Source of the DNA: Tissierellia bacterium
GTDB lineage: Bacteria > Bacillota > Clostridia > Tissierellales > Tepidimicrobiaceae
NCBI GenBank assembly: GCA_012839745.1
Contig: DUMS01000086.1
Coordinates: forward strand, 1 to 64,000
DNA length: 64,000 nucleotides
Direction: 5' to 3'
This document shows positions 43,045 to 51,716 of this stretch, one piece after another. The notes beneath the pieces are model-generated. The model did not search any database and was not told the origin of the DNA. It saw only the letters and a program-made list of their open reading frames with translations. The first letter of the stretch is position 1; each line of letters starts with the position of its first letter. Position numbers and translations under genes: made by a program.

Positions 43045-44933
43045 GCTACTGCAACTTCACCATAGGAATCTCTAGTGAGCCCTATATCAGAAGCACGTTT
43101 TTCTTCTTCTCTTTTATACTTGTAGGTTGGAACAATATCTGACAATATACTTCTTATTAAATCGTTGCTTCCATATTCCAGTGCATTTTTTAACCTGTTT
43201 AAGCCCTGTTCCAACTTACTGTAATCATGCACCATGGGCTTTTCCACATATATCTTGTTGTGAGCTGTTTTTGTAACAGTGCTGTCATTCAACAATGGCT
43301 CTTCATATAATTTCTCTCCTGGCCTTAAGCCAGTAATCTCAATTTTTATATCAACATCAGGTTCAAATCCGGACAGCTTTATTAAATCCCTTGCCAAGTC
43401 TAATATCTTAACAGGCTCTCCCATATCTAATACAAATATCTCTCCACCCTTCGCCATGGCTCCTGATTGCAATACAAGCTGACAAGCTTCAGGTATAGTC
43501 ATAAAATATCTTACTACTTCAGGATGAGTTACTGTAACTGGACCTCCTTCCTCAATTTGCTTTTTAAATAATGGGATTACACTGCCATTGCTACCCAAAA
43601 CATTTCCAAATCTAACAGCTACAAAATCTGTATTGCTTGTCATATTCTTAGTTTGTATAATCATCTCTGTTATTCTCTTAGTTGCTCCCATGACATTTGT
43701 CGGATTGACAGCCTTATCTGTTGATATCAATACAAATTTGCTTACATTGTATTTATCTGCAAGCTCCACTACATTCAGTGTTCCAAATACATTGTTTTTA
43801 ATTGCTTCCTTAGGGCTATGTTCCATTAATGGCACATGCTTATGAGCTGCAGCATGAAATACTATGTCAATTTTTTTCTCTCTAAACAATTCCTCCAAGC
43901 ATTTCCTATCCCTCACTGAGCCTATAACAACTGTTAATGGTAAATCTTTATGCTTTCTTAAGAGCTCATTCTGAATATCATATGCGTTGTTTTCATATAT
44001 ATCGAATACTATTAGCTCCTTTGGGCTAAAATTGGCAATCTGTCTGCATAATTCCGATCCAATGGATCCGCCGCCACCGGTAACCAGAATCCTCTTTCCG
44101 TTTATGTATTGATTTATTCCCTCCATATCAAGCTTTACTTCTTCTCTGCCCAACAGGTCGCTTATATCCACTTCTCTTATGGTGCTGACATTTACTTTAC
44201 CGTCAATTATCTCGTAAACACCGGGAAGTATTTTTGTCTTGCACCTGGTTTTTTTGCATTCATTGACTATTTCCTTTATATCCTTCCTGCTGGCAGAAGG
44301 TATAGCTATTATTATTTCATCTATGTTATATTTCTTGCAAATATGTACTATATCATTTCTGTTTCCTACAACAGGTATTCCATTTATGTTTAGATTCTTC
44401 TTTGCTGGATCATCATCTATTATGGCTACAGGCTTGCTGTTCAGACCATTGTGGTTTCTAAGCTCCCTTATGACCATTGAACCTGCTGCACCTGCTCCAA
44501 CGATAAGCACCTTTTTAAAGTTCTTATCTGTAACCCGTAATTGTATTTTAAATCTTCTCAGTATCCTTATGCAGAATCTACTTCCCCCTATAAATGCCAT
44601 ATCCAATATAAGTACCATAAGATATATGTTGACAGGCAATCCGGCATTTACAACCAGCAGATAAAATACCGATATTATATTTGATATGACTGTGGCCTCT
44701 ACTACCTCCACCAGTTCATCTATGCTGGCAAATTCCCATAGGCTTTTATAGAGTTTAAAGCCATAAAATACAAATATTTTTATAAATAGTATTATTGGAA
44801 TATGCCTGATAAAGCTGTTGGCAAATATCATCAGGACATTGCCACCAAACCTGGAGTATAGAGGTAGGAAATAAGCCAAATTAATGCATATTACATCAAA
44901 AATAAGCAGTAAAATAGCTGTCTTTCTTTTCAT
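43032..44933 (-). CDS. FlaA1/CapD-type nucleotide-sugar 4,6-dehydratase/epimerase
   Basis: The 633-residue protein has four N-terminal membrane helices (about 1-110), a first nucleotide-binding region (KVLIVGAGAAGSMVIRELR) and an extended SDR catalytic domain. The SDR domain has the Rossmann motif ILVTGGGGSIGSELCRQI, the VFHAAAHKHVPLME loop, and a STDKAVNPTNVMGATK catalytic lysine region. Such enzymes convert UDP-N-acetylglucosamine to 4-keto-6-deoxy sugars for capsule or glycan synthesis. Here the usual Tyr of YxxxK is Met (MGATK), as in CapD-type members. ATG 44933 follows GGGGGATG. The track start at 44948 is not supported. Confidence 0.93.
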   Translation of the reverse strand: MKRKTAILLLIFDVICINLAYFLPLYSRFGGNVLMIFANSFIRHIPIILFIKIFVFYGFKLYKSLWEFASIDELVEVVEATVISNIISVFYLLVVNAGLPVNIYLMVLILDMAFIGGSRFCIRILRRFKIQLRVTDKNFKKVLIVGAGAAGSMVIRELRNHNGLNSKPVAIIDDDPAKKNLNINGIPVVGNRNDIVHICKKYNIDEIIIAIPSASRKDIKEIVNECKKTRCKTKILPGVYEIIDGKVNVSTIREVDISDLLGREEVKLDMEGINQYINGKRILVTGGGGSIGSELCRQIANFSPKELIVFDIYENNAYDIQNELLRKHKDLPLTVVIGSVRDRKCLEELFREKKIDIVFHAAAHKHVPLMEHSPKEAIKNNVFGTLNVVELADKYNVSKFVLISTDKAVNPTNVMGATKRITEMIIQTKNMTSNTDFVAVRFGNVLGSNGSVIPLFKKQIEEGGPVTVTHPEVVRYFMTIPEACQLVLQSGAMAKGGEIFVLDMGEPVKILDLARDLIKLSGFEPDVDIKIEITGLRPGEKLYEEPLLNDSTVTKTAHNKIYVEKPMVHDYSKLEQGLNRLKNALEYGSNDLIRSILSDIVPTYKYKREEEKRASDIGLTRDSYGEVAVAHDN

Positions 44934-44948
44934 AACTTCATCCCCCAA

Positions 44949-45372
44949 CTCTATTGCTAGTTACAAGAAAATACGCCCACTTAAAATCACTATCCCCACA
45001 ACAATCCCTTAATAAAAATATTGGCTTACATCCAGTCTCAAATATACTAGCTTTTATACTAGCTTTCAGTAGCCATTCATTGAATAACAATTCAATAACA
45101 TGTTTTGCAAAACGAAAACTACCTTCACCTATAGAAATGGTATTTCGTAGTCAAAACAAATGCTGTCACAAGACTACCTTATCTCAAAGGCTATCCTTAC
45201 CATTAGTATACCTTTATGTTATATTTAACCATTTTCCCCCATAGCAGGATGCCCTCAATATCCATAGGCTTGATTAGTCTTCTTGTAGCATATGTTTATT
45301 GTTTTATACAAGGTCTGTCTTGATTATACTAAAATTTCTCACAATACTCAATATAATTGAAATGTTTTGTCT
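44949..45372. other. Gene-poor stretch with a start-less minus-strand frame
   Basis: About 420 nt lack a convincing gene. On the minus strand a frame of roughly 70 codons (RNTISIGEGSFRFAKHVIEL ... FLVTSNRVGG) stays open to about 44940 without a start or ribosome site, preceded by stops in that frame. It may be a decayed gene fragment. The plus-strand track ORF 44954..45244 has no ribosome site either. A direct repeat ATACTAGCTTT occurs twice near 45050. No family is recognised. Confidence 0.3.
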
Positions 45373-45404
45373 AAAAAAAGTGGGAGAAGCCTAGGCTTCC
45401 CCCA
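45373..45404 (-). terminator. Terminator downstream of the P1-family peptidase gene
   Basis: On the minus strand GGGGGAAGCC and GGCTTCTCCC pair around a 2-nt loop, followed by ACTTTTTTT, 14 nt after the stop. Confidence 0.85.
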
Positions 45405-45417
45405 TTCTCAACTGCAA

Positions 45418-46467
45418 TTAAAAATACTCTAGTATATAATCCTTTAATGCCTCCCTTGTATGTCCCTGATATCCTGTTACCTTGTTTGCCGTAATCATGG
45501 AATTCAATATGGCCTCTTCCTCACATTCTGCCACAGCTCTAAATACCATATCCATTTTATCCTCATTCATAGCACGAATGCTTATGATATCCTGAGGCTC
45601 ATCATGTTTAATAATATTGGCAGTAGAAAATCCAATCATGATGTCTCCGCTACCGTGCCCCAGATGGGAGCCTACTCTTGCCAATCCTACAGCTGCCCTT
45701 TTAATGGCTCTTCTCAGCTGGCGGCTGGTTAGGGGTATGTCTGTAGCAATAACTGATATTATGGAGCCTTTATCCACTGTATTATGGTTTTCAAGCTTTT
45801 CAGCCAGATCTCTTCCTATGTTTTTGCCTGATATGGTTAAATCCTTCATAAATCCATGGTTGGACAGCACCAACACTCCAACAGTATAGTCCCTGCCATC
45901 CAAAGATACTATCCTGGATGCTGAGCCTATTCCTCCCTTAAGGTCATGGCAGCTCATGCCTTTTCCTGCTCCAACATCCCCTTCTTCAAAATCCTCCACT
46001 GCATCTTCTATAGCCTTAAATACATGCTCCTTCTTTACGGCTCTGTTTTGAATATTGTTCAGGTAGCTGTCATTGCATTCAGCTACAATTGGATTAAATG
46101 AAGCTATGTTTATATTTTCCCTTCTGCACTTTTCTATTGTATATTCAACAACTGCATCATGAACCACTCCAACATTCAATGTATTTGTCAAAGCTATAAT
46201 GGACTCCAGGGTGCCTAATTCATCAATTTGCACCAGTCCTGCAGTCTTGCCATATCCATTGAGAACAAAGCTTGCAGCTACAAACTTATTGGCATATATA
46301 TTCCCTTCTGTAGGGAGTATGACAGTAACCCCTGTCTTGTTTTCTTCAGTGTCTATTGTATAATGACCTACCCTTACTCCCTTGACATCGCTTATCTTGT
46401 TAAGCCTTCCCTTTGGAAGCTCTCCAATTATAATTCCGTAGTCTTCAATTCTCTTCTTGCCAGCCAT
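45418..46467 (-). CDS. P1/S58-family aminopeptidase (DmpA-like)
   Basis: The 349-residue Ntn-hydrolase-like peptidase family cleaves N-terminal residues or beta-peptides after self-processing into two chains. Typical regions are LNKISDVKGVRVGHYTID near the N-terminus, TVILPTEGNIYANKFVAASF, LNGYGKTAGLVQIDELGTLE, GKGMSCHDLKGGIGSASRIV and TDIPLTSRQLRRAIKRAAVG. ATG 46467 has AAGGAGGG upstream. The track start at 46518 would overlap the DUF296 gene. It forms an operon with a PPC-domain protein and an M19 dipeptidase, which points to peptide breakdown. I did not assign the autocleavage site. Confidence 0.9.
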   Translation of the reverse strand: MAGKKRIEDYGIIIGELPKGRLNKISDVKGVRVGHYTIDTEENKTGVTVILPTEGNIYANKFVAASFVLNGYGKTAGLVQIDELGTLESIIALTNTLNVGVVHDAVVEYTIEKCRRENINIASFNPIVAECNDSYLNNIQNRAVKKEHVFKAIEDAVEDFEEGDVGAGKGMSCHDLKGGIGSASRIVSLDGRDYTVGVLVLSNHGFMKDLTISGKNIGRDLAEKLENHNTVDKGSIISVIATDIPLTSRQLRRAIKRAAVGLARVGSHLGHGSGDIMIGFSTANIIKHDEPQDIISIRAMNEDKMDMVFRAVAECEEEAILNSMITANKVTGYQGHTREALKDYILEYF

Positions 46468-46492
46468 AAAGTACCCTCCTTGTATTTTAATT

Positions 46493-46939
46493 TTAATGTA
46501 TTGACTCCCTGCCTTCATCCATGAACTTAAACAGGTTCAATCCCACTTCATCGTCAAATTCCCTTTCAACATATCCATCTATTACGTCTATTATCATCTC
46601 ACATGTTGCACTGATAACTGCCATGTTTAAATGCCCTCCAAAGGCCCTGTTGTCCTTGTCGCAAAGGGTTATGTGGAGATGAAGGTAAACTTCTCCGTCC
46701 TTTCTAGATATATTGCCACTAAGGTTTGTAATTTCCATATCCCCTTCCAATTCCTTGGAATGGTATTCCTTGGTTTCCACATTAAACAACCCTATTTTAG
46801 CCTTATTGGCTGCTCCTATTGCAGTTACCCTGCCCAGCTTTATGTCGTTTTCCCTGCAGAGCCTGGTTAAGGATTCTATTATCTCCTCCCCTCTTTGTAG
46901 CCTAACTACATATTTATCCTTAAATCTTCTATATTCCAT
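46493..46939 (-). CDS. PPC/DUF296-domain protein
   Basis: The 148-residue protein has the DUF296 (PPC) fold seen in bacterial stand-alone proteins and plant AT-hook proteins. The N-terminal RLQRGEEIIESLTRLCREND and the histidine cluster VYLHLHITLCDKDNRAFGGH are the signature, and those histidines bind a metal in solved structures. Its biochemical role is unknown. It lies 20 nt after the dipeptidase gene and 25 nt before the P1 peptidase. ATG 46939 follows AAGGAGGG. Confidence 0.92.
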   Translation of the reverse strand: MEYRRFKDKYVVRLQRGEEIIESLTRLCRENDIKLGRVTAIGAANKAKIGLFNVETKEYHSKELEGDMEITNLSGNISRKDGEVYLHLHITLCDKDNRAFGGHLNMAVISATCEMIIDVIDGYVEREFDDEVGLNLFKFMDEGRESIH

Positions 46940-46959
46940 TATAAGCCCTCCTTTTATTA

Positions 46960-47940
46960 TTATTTCATAGTTTCCTCTATAACCCTCAATGAATTCTTAT
47001 ATGCAAACTTTTCTATCAGTCCGGTACTCCAGCCTGCCTTTTCCAATGCATTAAACAATAATGGCATCTTATGGCAGCTATCAATTTCCATGTTGCCCTT
47101 TATTCCATCCAGGTCCGTCCCTAAAGCTAAAACGTCCTCTCCTCCCACATTCCTTATGTGGTTAAGATGCTTTACCATCATTTCAATGGTGCTGTCTGGC
47201 CCCTTTGCATTTTCATTCAGGAATGAAGCACAGAAGTTTAGCCCGACAACTCCCCCTTTTTCGCCTATTATCCTTATCATGTCATCTGTCAGGTTTCTCC
47301 TGTGAGGAGAAATGTCCCTTGCGTTGGAATGAGAAGCTATAAAGGGCTTTTTGCTTACGCTTGCCACATCATAGAATCCTCCGTCGGAAAGATGAGAAAC
47401 ATCAACTATGATTCCCAGCTCATTCATATATTCTACTGCTTCCATACCAAAGGGCTTTAACCCTTTATTCATTATTTCAGGGTCGTTGGAATTTGGAAAT
47501 CCCAGTGAATTTTCATAGTTCCAGGTAAGGGTTATAAGTCTTATACCCATATCATAGTACTTCTTAATCTTCTCCAGCTTCCCGTCAATGCTTCTCCCAT
47601 CCTCAATGGTTAAAATTGCAGATATCTTATTGTCTTTATGGTTTCTATTTATATCATCTATATTATACGCCATTTGGATGATATGGGAATTTTTCTCCAC
47701 AGACTCCTTTAAAATATTTACAGCCCTGTCTATGTATTCATCATCTGGGATGGGCTCTATTCCATATTCCTTAAATGTATCCATATCAGGAAGAAATACT
47801 GCAAAGAACTGCGCCATTGCATTTCCTTCCTTTAGCCTTTTAAAGTCAACGCTGGTTTTATCATTTGATGCTAAATCTATTTTCTCATTTGACAGCATTA
47901 CATTCATTAAGGTATCACAGTGTAAGTCAATATACTTCAT
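46960..47940 (-). CDS. M19 membrane-type dipeptidase
   Basis: The 326-residue zinc dipeptidase is related to renal dipeptidase and hydrolyses dipeptides, often including D-residues. The metal motif MKYIDLHCDTLMNVM is at the extreme N-terminus, DVSHLSDGGFYDVA, FIASHSNARDISPHRRNLTD and LALGTDLDGIKG follow. ATG 47940 (GGAGGGAT upstream) places IDLHCDT as in the family. The track start at 47982 adds an unrelated segment. It has no signal peptide, so it is cytoplasmic. First gene of the dipeptidase-DUF296-P1 operon, behind a large palindrome. Confidence 0.93.
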   Translation of the reverse strand: MKYIDLHCDTLMNVMLSNEKIDLASNDKTSVDFKRLKEGNAMAQFFAVFLPDMDTFKEYGIEPIPDDEYIDRAVNILKESVEKNSHIIQMAYNIDDINRNHKDNKISAILTIEDGRSIDGKLEKIKKYYDMGIRLITLTWNYENSLGFPNSNDPEIMNKGLKPFGMEAVEYMNELGIIVDVSHLSDGGFYDVASVSKKPFIASHSNARDISPHRRNLTDDMIRIIGEKGGVVGLNFCASFLNENAKGPDSTIEMMVKHLNHIRNVGGEDVLALGTDLDGIKGNMEIDSCHKMPLLFNALEKAGWSTGLIEKFAYKNSLRVIEETMK

Positions 47941-47997
47941 TTTATCCCTCCGCATGTATTCATCATGTATTTTTTTGTTCAATTTTGAATAACATTA

Positions 47998-48096
47998 TAA
48001 ATTTTAATAAAAACACTCGATTACTGTTTCGACTATGGAAACTTAAGTTTAGCCATAGTCTGCAAATGTAATCTCGTTGTATTTTTATTAAAATTT
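47998..48096. repeat. ~98-bp imperfect palindrome (MITE-like or structured RNA)
   Basis: Terminal arms of about 25 nt (AAATTTTAATAAAAAC.ACTCGATTA and its near-complement) enclose an inner perfect GACTATGG/CCATAGTC hairpin with AAACTTAAGTTT at the centre. The whole could fold into one long stem. It lies between the aldolase and dipeptidase genes, in the leader of the latter. No ORF is present. Confidence 0.7.
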
Positions 48097-48124
48097 GGCT
48101 TATCTATCAAATATATGCATTGCA

Positions 48125-48763
48125 CTACTGCCCATAGCTCTTAAACTTCTCAAGCATTAGCTCCATTTCCTTATTAGGTATAATCCTTGGCTCTCCTATG
48201 GATTTAGCCCTGTAGTAGAGTTCAGCACAGTATTCCACTTCCTCTGTTATGCTGAAGGCTTCCTTTATATCACGCCCTCCTGTTAACAGCCCGTGATTTG
48301 CCAGAAGTACCGCCTTCCTGCCTTCCATTGCCTTATAGGCGTTTTCTGCCAGATTCCTTGTGCCAAAGGTTGCGTATTCAGCACACCTTACATCCATTCC
48401 TGCTGATGCCAGCATGTAGTGTACCGGAGGCAAGGATAAGTTCAAACAAGCGATAACCGTTGAATACATTGCATGGGTGTGTATTATTGCGTTAATATCC
48501 TCCCTTCTCTCGTAGAATATCCTGTGCATTTCAATTTCAGTGGAAGGCTTTCTATGACCTTCAACTATATTGCCATTTATGTCAATTATAACTATATCCT
48601 CAGGCTCAATCTTGAAATAATCCATGCCTGAAGGGCTTATGGCTATCAGTTTTTCATCCCTATTGAATATGCTTAGGTTCCCGCTGGTACCCCTTGTAAG
48701 GTTGTATTCAACCAGCTTCCTTCCATATTCAGCAATAAGCCTTCTTTCTTTCTCCATAAGCAT
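48125..48763 (-). CDS. Class II aldolase (methylthioribulose/deoxyribulose-1-phosphate type)
   Basis: The 212-residue zinc aldolase of the fuculose-1-phosphate/adducin family has TRGTSGNLSIFN, SPSGMDYFKIEPEDIV, the STEIEMH catalytic glutamate, and zinc histidines in AIIHTHAMYSTVIA and VLLANHGLLTGG. It is immediately downstream of mtnA (3-nt gap). In characterised DHAP-shunt and methylthioadenosine-isoprenoid-type pathways, an aldolase of this family cleaves the MtnA product (5-methylthioribulose-1-P or 5-deoxyribulose-1-P) to dihydroxyacetone phosphate and an aldehyde. That is the best guess here. Fuculose-phosphate aldolase is the alternative. Confidence 0.88.
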   Translation of the reverse strand: MLMEKERRLIAEYGRKLVEYNLTRGTSGNLSIFNRDEKLIAISPSGMDYFKIEPEDIVIIDINGNIVEGHRKPSTEIEMHRIFYERREDINAIIHTHAMYSTVIACLNLSLPPVHYMLASAGMDVRCAEYATFGTRNLAENAYKAMEGRKAVLLANHGLLTGGRDIKEAFSITEEVEYCAELYYRAKSIGEPRIIPNKEMELMLEKFKSYGQ

Positions 48764-48766
48764 AAT

Positions 48767-49810
48767 TTATGCCTCCTTAAGCTTAGGTATGTTTTCAATA
48801 TATGGTGGCTTTATTATTCCCTTTTCAGTTATTATGCCTGTAATATTTTCATTGGGGGTTACATCAAATGCAGGATTGTAAACCTCTATTCCTTCCGGAG
48901 CTATTCTTATATTCTCAATATGGGTTAATTCCATGCTGTCCCTTTCCTCTATAACTATTTCCTCCCCTGATTTAATGTCAAAATCTATGGTGGATACAGG
49001 TGCCACTACATAGAAAGGAACATTATATGCCTTTGCAACAACTGATAGCATAAAAGTCCCTATTTTGTTTGCAGTATCTCCATTTAATGCAATTCTATCT
49101 GCTCCAACAAGTATGACATCTATCTTTCCATCCCTTATCAGTGTGGCCGCCACGCTATCTGCAATAAGCCTTACGGGAATTCCTTCCATTTTTAGTTCCC
49201 AGGCAGTAAGCCTTCCTCCCTGGCACCTTGGCCTGGTTTCATCAGCATATACCATTATATCCTTTCCGCTGTAGAATGCTTCCCTTATGACTCCCAATGC
49301 TGTTCCATATCCTGCTGTAGCCAAAGCTCCTGCATTGCAGTGGGTCAGTATTGTGGCTTTTTGGGGTATTATTGCATTTCCATGCTTACCTATGGATTTG
49401 TTGGTATTAATATCCTCCTCATATATTCTGTCGGCCTCTTCCTTTATCCTTTGGTATAGCTTATCAAGGGGTAAATCCTTATGTTTTTCCACAGCATTCC
49501 TCATTCTCCTAATGGCCCACATCAGGTTTACAGCCGTAGGCCTTGCTCTGTTTAGTATGTTCATAGCCTTGTCCAATTCAGAAAAAAATACATCCCTATC
49601 CTCATGAAGAAACTCCTTAGCTGCCAGTACCACTCCGTAAGCTGCAGCAGCCCCAATAGCCGGAGCTCCCCTTACAACCATATCCTTAATGGCAAAATCA
49701 ACATCCCTATAGGTTTTGCACTGAAATATTTCATAGGATACTGGCAATTTTCTCTGATCTATTAAATAAAGAAAATCATCCTTAAACTCCATGGTTTTTA
49801 TTTCAGTCAT
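48767..49810 (-). CDS. mtnA: S-methyl-5-thioribose-1-phosphate isomerase family
   Basis: The 347-residue isomerase of the eIF2B-related family converts methylthioribose-1-phosphate to methylthioribulose-1-phosphate. MVVRGAPAIGAAAAYGVVLA, the catalytic Cys in ILTHCNAGALATAGYGTALG, DETRPRCQGGRLTAWEL and the Asp in VGADRIALNGDTANKIGT are present. The following class II aldolase suggests the short shunt that recycles methylthioadenosine or 5-deoxyadenosine without the full methionine salvage pathway. No kinase, nucleosidase or mtnB/C/D gene is in the window. ATG 49810 follows AAAGGAGG. Confidence 0.93.
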   Translation of the reverse strand: MTEIKTMEFKDDFLYLIDQRKLPVSYEIFQCKTYRDVDFAIKDMVVRGAPAIGAAAAYGVVLAAKEFLHEDRDVFFSELDKAMNILNRARPTAVNLMWAIRRMRNAVEKHKDLPLDKLYQRIKEEADRIYEEDINTNKSIGKHGNAIIPQKATILTHCNAGALATAGYGTALGVIREAFYSGKDIMVYADETRPRCQGGRLTAWELKMEGIPVRLIADSVAATLIRDGKIDVILVGADRIALNGDTANKIGTFMLSVVAKAYNVPFYVVAPVSTIDFDIKSGEEIVIEERDSMELTHIENIRIAPEGIEVYNPAFDVTPNENITGIITEKGIIKPPYIENIPKLKEA

Positions 49811-49970
49811 TATATTCCTCCTTTATTCAACTGTCAAATATTATACAATCTATCCACAATAAATTAATTATATCGCCCAAATTATAAAACCTAATATTAG
49901 ATATGATTGATAACCAATATACATAGCTATATTTGACATTTTTCTTTCTTTTCCTCTTTTTTATTTTATT

Positions 49971-50477
49971 TTAAAGATAAAAAAATGCCTCCAACTGATA
50001 AGGCGTTAAGATAATTAAAAGAATGCCTAAGATTAAATATACTACAATCCCGTATATATTTATACTTCTGTTTAAATTCAGTTTCATAATATTTATGCTT
50101 ATATACTGACATATAAATGCACTTAATATGTACAGGCCAATGTGAAAAAATGTATTAGATTCCTTACTTACTGTTTCATATATATACCCTACAAGAACTA
50201 CAAATATGCTCATTGATATTATCCCTGCAGCTTTTGCTATAAAATATGTATATGTTTTATTTCTTAATGCCCAAAACTCAATTAATATAAAAAAAGTCAA
50301 GGAAAAGTACCCTAGCTTTAAATGCTCCCATAAGCTTTCATTGACCGGGCTGAAGTATCCAACTATTTTCGAATTTCCTGACCATTCATATGTAAAATGT
50401 AAAATGGATCCAACTATAACAATCCAGAAGAATCCAGCTATATGCCATTTTTTTATAATTCCATATGTTTTAAACAT
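49971..50477 (-). CDS. DUF6512-family membrane protein
   Basis: The 168-residue integral membrane protein has about five helices. The conserved segment HFTYEWSGNSKIVGYFSPVN followed by ESLWEHLKLGYF is the mark of the DUF6512 family seen in Clostridia. No biochemical function is known. ATG 50477 follows GAGGTGAT. A small inverted repeat (ATAATATCA/TGATATTAT) overlaps its ribosome site and might affect translation. It is flanked by the yitT terminator upstream and mtnA downstream. Confidence 0.8.
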   Translation of the reverse strand: MFKTYGIIKKWHIAGFFWIVIVGSILHFTYEWSGNSKIVGYFSPVNESLWEHLKLGYFSLTFFILIEFWALRNKTYTYFIAKAAGIISMSIFVVLVGYIYETVSKESNTFFHIGLYILSAFICQYISINIMKLNLNRSINIYGIVVYLILGILLIILTPYQLEAFFYL

Positions 50478-50513
50478 AATATCACCTCATTGATATTATG
50501 CTCCTTAAAAATA

Positions 50514-50563
50514 AAAAAATGTGGATAGAAGAAACAAAATCTCTTCTCTTATCCACATTTTTT
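50514..50563 (-). terminator. Terminator of the YitT-family gene
   Basis: AAAAATGTGGATA and TATCCACATTTTT pair (plus partial extension AGAAG/CTTCT) about 30 nt after the stop. A/T runs flank both sides. Confidence 0.85.
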
Positions 50564-50591
50564 ATTACTTATTCAATGAAAACTGTATTCT

Positions 50592-51464
50592 TTATATACC
50601 TACACTCCTAAATCCCTTTCCCGTTACTTCCACAACATCATTTATGGTAAGAAATGCCATTGGGTCTATTTCCTCCACTATAGCCTTAAGCTTTGCAGTT
50701 TCCCTTGATGTTACTATGCAGTATATTACCTTTTTGTTTTCATGGGTGTAGGCGCCTATGCCTTCAAGGAAGGTTACACCTCTGTTTAGCCTTGTAAGTA
50801 TTGCCTCTGCAACCAGATCAGATTTTTCCGATACTATAATTACATTCTTCTTTACATTTAATCCTATCTGTACCTTATCCAAAACGCTATAGCCTATATA
50901 CATGGCTATTAACGTATACATTGCAGATTTATATCCAAACAGTAAGGATGAAAGGGATACTATTATCGTATTTGCCATCATAAGACCAGTGCCTATATTT
51001 AGATTATACTTTTTCTTCAGTATTGCAGCTATTATATCAAATCCTCCCTGGGATACCCTGTTTCTAAACATAATTCCCATTCCAATTCCATTGAATATGC
51101 CTCCAAATACCGAAGCCAATATTATATCATCAACTATAAAGTATCTGCCTAATTCTTTTGTTAAGGTCAATATGGAGGAGTAAATAAGCATGGATATAAA
51201 TGCATAAAAGGTAAATTCCCTGTCTACCATCTTTGAACCTAACAGAAATATTGGAATGTTGAGAAGGAATACAGATATACCTGCAGGCAACCCTGTAAGA
51301 TACTGGATGATTATTCCAATTCCTCCTACACCGCCACTTAAAAGCCTGTTTGGTATGAAAAACACATTAAAGGCTATTGAACATAACAGGTTCCCTGTTA
51401 TAATGAATACAAGCTTTGTCATCAACTCTTTTGTGCTTATTCTCTTGGAAAATTCCTTTGCCAT
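50592..51464 (-). CDS. YitT-family membrane protein (DUF161/DUF2179)
   Basis: The 290-residue protein has five or six N-terminal helices (about residues 15-195), including FNVFFIPNRLLSGGVGGIGI and GGIFNGIGMGIMFRNRVSQG. A cytoplasmic DUF2179 domain follows (about 205-290) with TFLEGIGAYTHENKKVIYCI. The family is widespread in Firmicutes, often in several copies. Its transport substrate is not established. The ribosome site is ahead of 51464 (AAGGGGATAATA). Confidence 0.9.
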   Translation of the reverse strand: MAKEFSKRISTKELMTKLVFIITGNLLCSIAFNVFFIPNRLLSGGVGGIGIIIQYLTGLPAGISVFLLNIPIFLLGSKMVDREFTFYAFISMLIYSSILTLTKELGRYFIVDDIILASVFGGIFNGIGMGIMFRNRVSQGGFDIIAAILKKKYNLNIGTGLMMANTIIVSLSSLLFGYKSAMYTLIAMYIGYSVLDKVQIGLNVKKNVIIVSEKSDLVAEAILTRLNRGVTFLEGIGAYTHENKKVIYCIVTSRETAKLKAIVEEIDPMAFLTINDVVEVTGKGFRSVGI

Positions 51465-51525
51465 TATTATCCCCTTTACAATATATTTTTGTTCTCAATA
51501 CAATATAACAAATATAGAATAAATT

Positions 51526-51564
51526 AGCAATACCATGAATAGAAACATCTATCATGGTATTGCT
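51526..51564 (-). terminator. Hairpin downstream of the M14 peptidase region
   Basis: AGCAATACCATGA and its complement form a perfect 13-bp stem with a 13-nt loop. The minus-strand RNA continues with AATTTATTCTATATTTG. It is a likely terminator for the Opp/peptidase operon, located after the larger palindrome at 51603. Confidence 0.6.
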
Positions 51565-51602
51565 GTTTATAGGCAAAGGGGGTATTGTGTTTATTTTAAT
51601 TA

Positions 51603-51700
51603 TTTCCAGGGCTTTGAATACAGCAAATAGCCATAATCGGCATATTGTAGAGGGAGATTTATAATTCTCTTGTTAGCTGTATTCAAATGCCCTTTGGAAA
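51603..51700. repeat. 98-bp imperfect palindrome in the 3' UTR of the M14 gene
   Basis: The arms TTTCCAGGGCTTTGAATACAGC and TTTCCAAAGGGCATTTGAATACAGC (complement of the right end) match over nearly their full length with two small bulges. The central ~50 nt contain a GAGGGAGA/TTCTCTT pairing. It starts 17 nt after the peptidase stop. It may be an RNA structure or a degenerate miniature inverted-repeat element. It is unrelated in sequence to the palindrome at 47998. Confidence 0.65.
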
Positions 51701-51716
51701 CAAATATAAAGCTTAC

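Noticed and set aside
44954-45244. Plus-strand ORF of 96 codons
   Set aside because: No ribosome site, unusual composition and no recognised motif. The opposite strand is at least as open.
45001-45300. Insertion sequence remnant
   Set aside because: No terminal inverted repeats or transposase motifs could be identified by eye.
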